Positions 17,367-22,569 of a stretch of DNA of 22,569 bases are shown piece after piece. The DNA lies in NCBI GenBank assembly GCA_015680685.1, contig MNCI01023269.1, positions 108,718-131,286 of the forward strand, read 5' to 3'. Position numbers and translations under genes: made by a program. The DNA is from Gnetum montanum. Lineage: Eukaryota > Streptophyta > Gnetopsida > Gnetales > Gnetaceae. The stretch's first letter is position 1; every line of letters starts with the position of its first letter. Under the pieces are notes generated by a model. It ran no database searches, was not told the DNA's origin, and was given only the letters and a program-made list of their open reading frames with translations.

Positions 17367-20056
17367 TCATGTGGTTCCTGGTGGCGGTGGCTCCTCCATG
17401 GGTTGCTTCCCCTTGTCTTGTGCTCTAGGTTTTGGGATTTGATGACGTTGAAGTAGTGCCTGGAGTTCTTCCTCTTCAGTTCAGGGATCTTGTGCCATCC
17501 ATGCTAATGCTTCAATGTTTGACAGAGTCGACACCTCCCATGGGCAGGATAGTTACGGAAACATTTTGTTTGCCTTAACGTACTAGGCTGTAAACAGCCT
17601 TTGTTCCTCCTCGTAGGCTCTGGCTTTATCCTTGTACTCTTGAAAATCTATAAGCCATTGAGCCAAGTTTGTTGCAACATCTTTTTTTCCTTGGTAGCTT
17701 GCTTTAACCACCTCCAATTTAGAATTTGTGACTTCCAGCTTCTATAATGTTTTCTTGTGTTTTGCAAACTCTGCTTTATACTTGGTGTAGGTGGTGGCTA
17801 CTTGTTTCTTGAGCTCTATCCTCAGGCAGTTTGCTATCAACATGGCTAGATTGGCATAGCGTAAGTTTACCAAATCCATGTATTTTGTAAGATCCTGAAT
17901 CTGCAAGTCCCGACTCTTAAGTTCTGCCTAGTGAGTAAATGCATATATGTCCAATATGGCCCGTCAATCAGTGTGTTGAGCACTGAAAGCGTTGATGTGG
18001 GCCTTGGCCATATGGATCTCCTTCTCAATGATTTGTTTGTACATTCCCACTTGGTCTCGAAAGTGCTCTTTTAATTTTTCGTGTCGCTTGGCCTCATTCT
18101 ACCACGCACGTATTTCGATGGCCATCTTTTGATAGATGGCACATACCTCCTCCATTGAGAGGGTTCGATTTTCTCTAGCCAAGTAGTTCATGTCCTAGTT
18201 GACCCTGATTAGCTATTCTCATAGCTGTTGAAAATGTTCTTTGAGAATGTTCTTTTGTTTCTCCACAGAGGTCAACTGAAGATTGTCGACAACAAGCTGT
18301 TTGTTTTCTTCTTGTAAGACCTTGAGTGCCTTGGCATGCATGTAAGTTTGTGCTTGTGCTAGGGAGGAATCCCAGTTGGCCTTCTCTTTTTCCTCTACCT
18401 CCTTTTTATTTTCCAACTGGTTCTGAAGATGTCCAACTGGTCTACAGGAACAAATTGAGAGGTCATCCTGTTGTGCTTCTGCATGCTCGACCCTCATCTT
18501 TGTCATGATCGGTTTTCCTTTGGTGGAGATGAGGTCTGATTGTGCTGCCGTAACATCCTGTGGGATGTCAAACAAGGACGTCATCACTTGTCTTGTTTGT
18601 AGCAATCGATCAAGAACATCCTCATGCTCTGCAAGAGTCATTGAGGGATTGGCAAGAGTTTGAGCATCCTGTGCTCCTATGAAATCTACCAGTGTCACAA
18701 CAGAGACATTAAAAGATTCTTTGTTGTGGTCTGTGACCACCTCTGCAGCTCCTACTACATCCTGGTGCTGCATGACCACTATTGTGGCCCCTTCACGAGT
18801 CTCTAGTTGCACCTAAAAGGATGTAGCATTCCCTGAAATATGTTGCGACCAATAACTCTTCCCTCCTCCTATTTGAATGGACACCTCACCCCATGCGCAA
18901 TCTATAAAGACATTGGGCCATACGGTATCATCGATGATGTGTAAGAGATTTGCATCATCATGACTTCCCCAACTGACCATCTCAGCGATGGCCTTGAGAT
19001 GGCTCATCGATGGTTAGTAATCCTATAGTGGTGGTGGTGCTTGATCTCTCTAGCTTATGCTAGGCCCTGCAAGTTGAGTTTCAGTGGGCCCTCCATCTGT
19101 TCTTGTCCTTGTTTTAGCCCCAACATCTCACCAACAACTTTCCTTGCAGCTAGTGGCTTTAGCAATTCAGCATATGAAGCATTTTGTGCTTTTCTAAGGA
19201 CATCATTGGTATATCCCCAAATACCAGCACGCTTGCATAGCTTCCTGATGAGACAAGAGAAGGGTAACACAAATTTCCCTATCTTGCGTTCTTCAAACTG
19301 CCTTAATATCTTCATGAAATATAAATGAGGCAGGTTAGCATTAACCTTTTCCATCAATATCACACTTCCTTTTGCCGCATATGTTGAAATTCTATTTAAT
19401 CCTTTTGTGGGGAAGATGTGATAAGTTTCAATTTTAAAGTAGATTCTCTCTTCCAACTTTAACTCTCCATAGGTCTTATCTTCTATATCGTATGCCCTGT
19501 CTAACCAAACCTTTCGCACATCAGCATCAGAGCAAGTGGAGAGATGGGCAACCTTTGGCCCTGTGTTCGGAAGATTTAACACTTCCGAAATGGCATTGAC
19601 AAAAAAATCAATAGACACACCACAAATGTCAACTGTGGTGCCTTCTTTTTTATTGTGCCAAAATTGGTATGTTTCTCCTAATTACTAGGTACCACTTTTA
19701 AAGAGGATAGGTCATAATGGGGATCCTTTAAGGTGGTCCCTAACGACCTCAGGAGTGAATTCCTTGAAAGGTCTGAAGTTCAATTCCACGATCACTGTAG
19801 CTGATGTGGACCTTTCATGGATGGCTTGGACACATTCTGGGGGCAATGTGAGGTGTCTTCCCTGTTCAAGCATTGTAGTAGCTCGTCCTTCTACTTGTCT
19901 CAATTGTATCATGGCAAGGCCTTCTTCTTGATGGATACTGAACAATTGTTCCTCCTGCTCTGCATGTTGTTTGGCAAGCATCTGTCCTTTACCTCTTCTG
20001 GGTTGCTTAAACACACCTTGAGAGGGACCTTCTTGTTGTCCACGCTTTGGGGCCAT
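17367..20056 (-). pseudogene. Gag-like 'putative plant transposon protein', copy C
   Basis: It starts at the ATG at 20056 (MAPKRGQQEGPSQG) and ends at TGA 17369-17367 after PPPPGTT, both equivalent to copy B. The transposon-protein-like domain is readable at 19630-19190 (LEERIYFKIETYHIFPTKGL, FVLPFSCLIRKLCKRAGI) and a coiled-coil region follows (VEEKEKANWD, LQEENKQLVVDNLQL). Damage includes TGG-derived stops near 19709-19680, a one-base insertion near 19085, a ~33-bp deletion near 19060, a deletion of about 50 bp near 18460 and further stops downstream. At most sites where B has a stop, C keeps Gln or Arg, so the two copies together show the ancestral frame. Confidence 0.68.
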
Positions 20057-20304
20057 TAGCAATCACACAAGGCCAATCATTAGTAAGGTTGCTTACCAAA
20101 GTTAAGTTATACCTTACTTCTTGCCTTAATGAGTTTATTTTGATTCTGTATGATTTTAAAGTTAGAAAAATGTCCCCAAAAGATTTTAATATTTGGTCCA
20201 CTTTTCTTAGGTGTTTTCAAGGTTTAGTTTCCCGGATAAGGAGATGTAATTGTTTTTGGCACATGTTCATTATTTTTATAACTAATTACCCTTGATAGTG
20301 TCCT

Positions 20305-20517
20305 TTGGGCGATGAAGAATTTCAAAAAACTTATGCACAATTCGACGTGTACCCCTCCCCCACGACTAAGATGAACACTCCAGGTTCAAGTAGGTTCAGA
20401 AGGAATGAAAATAGAAGCACCAGTGAGCAAGGTATCGTTATCAAAGCAAAAGATGCACAATCGCAAGTCGTAGAAGAAAATTTGGAAAACTTCCCCTACA
20501 TGAATAGTTACGAATGA
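20305..20517 (+). CDS. Short antisense ORF of element C
   Basis: This is the counterpart of 2695-2513: 70 codons from a TTG, with the first in-frame ATG near 20370. It ends at TGA after NSYE. It shares YPSPTTK, GSSRFR, ENRSTS, AQSQV, EENL and NFP with copy B. Lack of an early ATG argues against a translated gene in this copy. Function is unknown. Confidence 0.3.
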   Translation: MGDEEFQKTYAQFDVYPSPTTKMNTPGSSRFRRNENRSTSEQGIVIKAKDAQSQVVEENLENFPYMNSYE

Positions 20518-20531
20518 TGTTGACATGCGTG

Positions 20532-20561
20532 GGGTGGGGGGCGCAGGGGGGGGGGGGGGGN
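20532..20561. repeat. Poly-G tract and single-base gap
   Basis: G-rich sequence ending in about 15 consecutive G and one N at 20561. Element B has only a short C run (2493-2498) at the matching place. The run length here is probably not reliable. Confidence 0.85.
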
Positions 20562-20754
20562 TAAGGACGTGTAGGTCAATGTAAAGGGGTCCAAGGTAAT
20601 ACAAACTAGTCCTGAAGGCACAAAGAGTATAATGGTGTAAAATATGAGAATGAAAATCATGAAGAGTAGGGGAAAAAGGACATGTGTTAGCTCATAGGAA
20701 CATTTGAACCAGAAGGATAATAAGGGAAAGAAGAATGTTGGTAATACTTAGAGG
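20562..20754 (-). other. 5' terminal segment of element C
   Basis: Aligns with 2360-2165 of element B in the same element-relative orientation. No ORF. On the + strand it ends ATACTTAGAGG at 20744-20754, a purine-rich end matching the sequence that abuts LTR A in the other copy. Confidence 0.65.
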
Positions 20755-21758
20755 GTATTGAATGATGTGCGGTAGATGTGTTATGAGTGTAAATTACAAA
20801 GGTTGCATAAGGGGGTCCTTCCCAAAGCAGGTTCCAACCTATAATGCCCTTGCATAACCACACCTTAAAATGTCCGTAGGCACTAAAAGGGTTAAATGTA
20901 ATTCACACCAGTTCCACAAAATACACACATGTAAATATTAGCGCAATGGGAGATGAATTCCATGCTACTTGAGTTCAAGTCACAATTACACAAACAACGA
21001 GGTGAGGTGAATTGTAGAAGGGATTGTAGAGATCGGGACATGAGGTAATGGACCCAGGGCATGATGAATCCTACGTGTAAGACATGATTAATGTGTCATT
21101 AACCTGTCACTCCAAAATCAGGTCCAAGTCCATTCCTCTAATTAGTGACATCGCATTGCTTCATCCAATGATGGACAACCATAAGAGCACCATGATAGCA
21201 AGGTGTACCATCACTTGGCATTTCATACAAGGGAGGAGTGATTTTACGTTATGGCACTTGTTGTGTTTTGTTTTTTTTGTTGTATTTTGGTTTGAAGAAG
21301 TATTGCTTTATCTAGAGAAGTCACCAACCTTCAAGCATGGGTGCATGTCTTTCCAGTGGGACCCCCTGGAATATCATTATTTTTTTCTGGTTGAGTGCCT
21401 TTTGATTACTCTTACTCCCACTTTTCATTAAATCTACAAGGATCTTAGTACAACCAAGCTGCATGGTAACTCCCATAGACGTCACCAAAGAGAATCCACA
21501 AGTCTCCTTGATGTCACACCCTAGCCATTCCCGCTTAGTCCATCCTTCTTCACTCTGGGTATGATAACATAAGGTTACTTTAAGTTTCAATGATTAAGAA
21601 TATCATTGTACCCAGGGTAGAACCCCTTATTAATAGAATGGGTGGATGGATGTTGTGGGCTTGCTGTTCAAATAATTAATCACCTGCGACTTGATAGCAT
21701 AAAACAACATCCCAACCAATGATTCACATGAATGTTTTATTCCTAGATGAGATTACTC
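20755..21758. other. Intergenic DNA, nothing firm apart from a possible SINE
   Basis: No gene is recognisable. The + frame at 21084-21431 and the - frame at 21321-21590 overlap and show no family features. A Pol III-like A/B box pair lies at 20939-20981. Confidence 0.35.
20939..20981 (+). promoter_or_regulatory. Possible internal Pol III promoter of a tRNA-derived SINE
   Basis: TAGCGCAATGGG (20939-20950) fits the A box TRGCNNARYNGG. GAGTTCAAGTC (20971-20981) fits the B box apart from its first bases. The 32-bp spacing matches tRNA-like SINE heads. No cloverleaf forms, and no poly(A)/T tail or target duplication is evident. Confidence 0.35.
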
Positions 21759-21804
21759 ATAAAAAGATAAAAAGATAAAAAGACAAAAAGGCAAAAAGAT
21801 CAAA
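21759..21804 (+). repeat. A-rich octamer tandem repeat
   Basis: Five to six imperfect copies of an 8-bp ATAAAAAG-type unit, drifting to ACAAAAAG and GCAAAAAG. Confidence 0.8.
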
Positions 21805-21884
21805 CAATAAGTTGAAAAGTGAAAAACTAGAAAACAAAAAATTGTAAAATTAAAGAAAAGAAAAACATTTATTAATCTTGCTTG

Positions 21885-22569
21885 TTAAAATGAAGGGTAC
21901 CCTCTACAACTAAATGGTTGAGCATAGCTAGGATTAATAAATGAAAGGTTGGGATCCTTGCATGTTGGAAATATTGGGACTTGGTCATATCTGAACCACT
22001 GGGTGTCTTTTAATGTGGTGGTTAAAATGTTCCCAGAGTGGGGTTTACACACTTGATTAATGTTGACATAGTGGGGCAAGTTATAAGATGTGGTCGATCG
22101 ATACAAGGTTGGCCCACTATGGCACCCTTAATCGTAAGATGGTATGAAAGGATTGATCTGTCTCCCTTGGTGGCTATATTCATTAGGCCATATGGTTGTT
22201 GGAGTATTGGTTGGTGGCCTAGAGAAAGTAACACGAGGTGTTGGATTTGAGAAGGGAGTTGCACCACAGTGTTGGGCTTGTGCTAGGTTGGAAGGTGTAG
22301 TGGGCTCAGAATTTGTGCTGTCCCTTCTTACGGTCATGTCTAAAGAAGGGACACCTATGATGTTGTGGAGGATTCCCACTGCTATTGATAGTAGCTACAC
22401 AAGTAACATTCATGGGTTGGTGCTATGATGCAAAGCCCTTGGGAACAACTAGTGGTAATGTAGAAGGAGGTGAAGGATGAGAATTTTGAAATTGAGGAGA
22501 AGTGTAAGGTATCTAAGGTGGTGGTTGTGTTGGAGAGGACATGGGTTGATAGTATTGAGGAGAATGATA
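21885..22569 (-). pseudogene. Degenerate proline-rich ORF, possibly retroelement gag, runs off right edge
   Basis: The minus strand from the edge reads Pro/Gln/Tyr-rich sequence (YHSPQYYQPMSSPTQPPP, then TSPQFQNSHPSPPS) with stops. In another frame from 22379 it reads RVTFSRPPTNTPTTIWPNEY, a stop at ~22128, and LKDTQWFRYDQVPIFPTCKD down to 21885. The last two pieces share one frame. The composition recalls the disordered parts of plant retroelement gag or gene-body proline-rich proteins, but I recognise no domain. Confidence 0.3.

Larger units (their letters stand above)
16268..20754 (-). mobile_element. Element C: inverted copy of element B
   Basis: The unit contains, on the minus strand, a 5' segment (20754-20057), a gag-like frame (20056-17367), a polypurine-like tract and an LTR. 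Homology with B ends at 20754/2165, the base where LTR A begins on the other copy, and at about 16268/6874. Flanks beyond both ends are unrelated to B's flanks. That favours transposition of a unit over an inverted segmental duplication. No 5' LTR is visible to the right. Confidence 0.75.

Noticed and set aside
22022-22428. Plus-strand ORFs of 70 and 94 codons near the right edge
   Set aside because: No recognisable content; the minus strand has the longer, proline-rich frame.

Overview
This is a 22.6-kb piece of repeat-rich nuclear DNA from a plant. The plant signs are an intron-containing tRNA-Tyr gene, plant-type Copia and LTR elements, a DUF4283/zinc-knuckle LINE ORF1, an LRR receptor-like protein and subtilase fragments. 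The repeat load and AT-rich spacers would suit a large genome, perhaps a gymnosperm, but nothing here fixes the species. Apart from the tRNA gene I see no clearly intact gene; every protein-coding stretch carries stops or frameshifts. Two runs of N (15330-15342 and 20561) mark assembly gaps.

Layout. 1-1475: 5' part of a minus-strand LINE that apparently interrupted an LTR. 1476-2164: that LTR (copy A, minus strand), cut at its U5 end. 2165-6874: element B (+), with a short antisense ORF, a 932-codon gag-like reading frame decayed by about 20 stops, a polypurine tract and an ~890-bp LTR. 6875-8542: anonymous AT-rich DNA with a diverged LTR-end relic. 8543-8638: tRNA-Tyr with a partial 3' duplication. 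9117-11535: a minus-strand Copia element with both LTRs, primer-binding site and polypurine tract, but only a reverse-transcriptase remnant inside. 11605-13287: LRR receptor-like protein pseudogene, minus strand. 13584-16262: G-rich tract, short tandem repeats and several subtilase fragments in scrambled order, one in a fold-back inverted repeat. 16268-20754: element C, a minus-strand copy of B. 20755-22569: anonymous DNA with a possible tRNA-derived SINE and a degenerate minus-strand proline-rich gag-like ORF.

The most interesting part is the A/B/C family. It has no visible pol, so it would need another element's enzymes. Its gag-like ORF is divergent from a short antisense ORF kept in both copies. 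Copy A's LTR faces the opposite way from B's LTR, with both U3 ends toward the shared body. The U3 regions of all three LTRs hold six GATATC-like palindromes at mostly 14-bp spacing, upstream of a TATA box. Independently, the Copia element's 5' LTR carries an exact triplication of the 45-bp unit that holds its TATA box. All alignments were made by eye, so boundaries are good to a few bases and no identity values are given.
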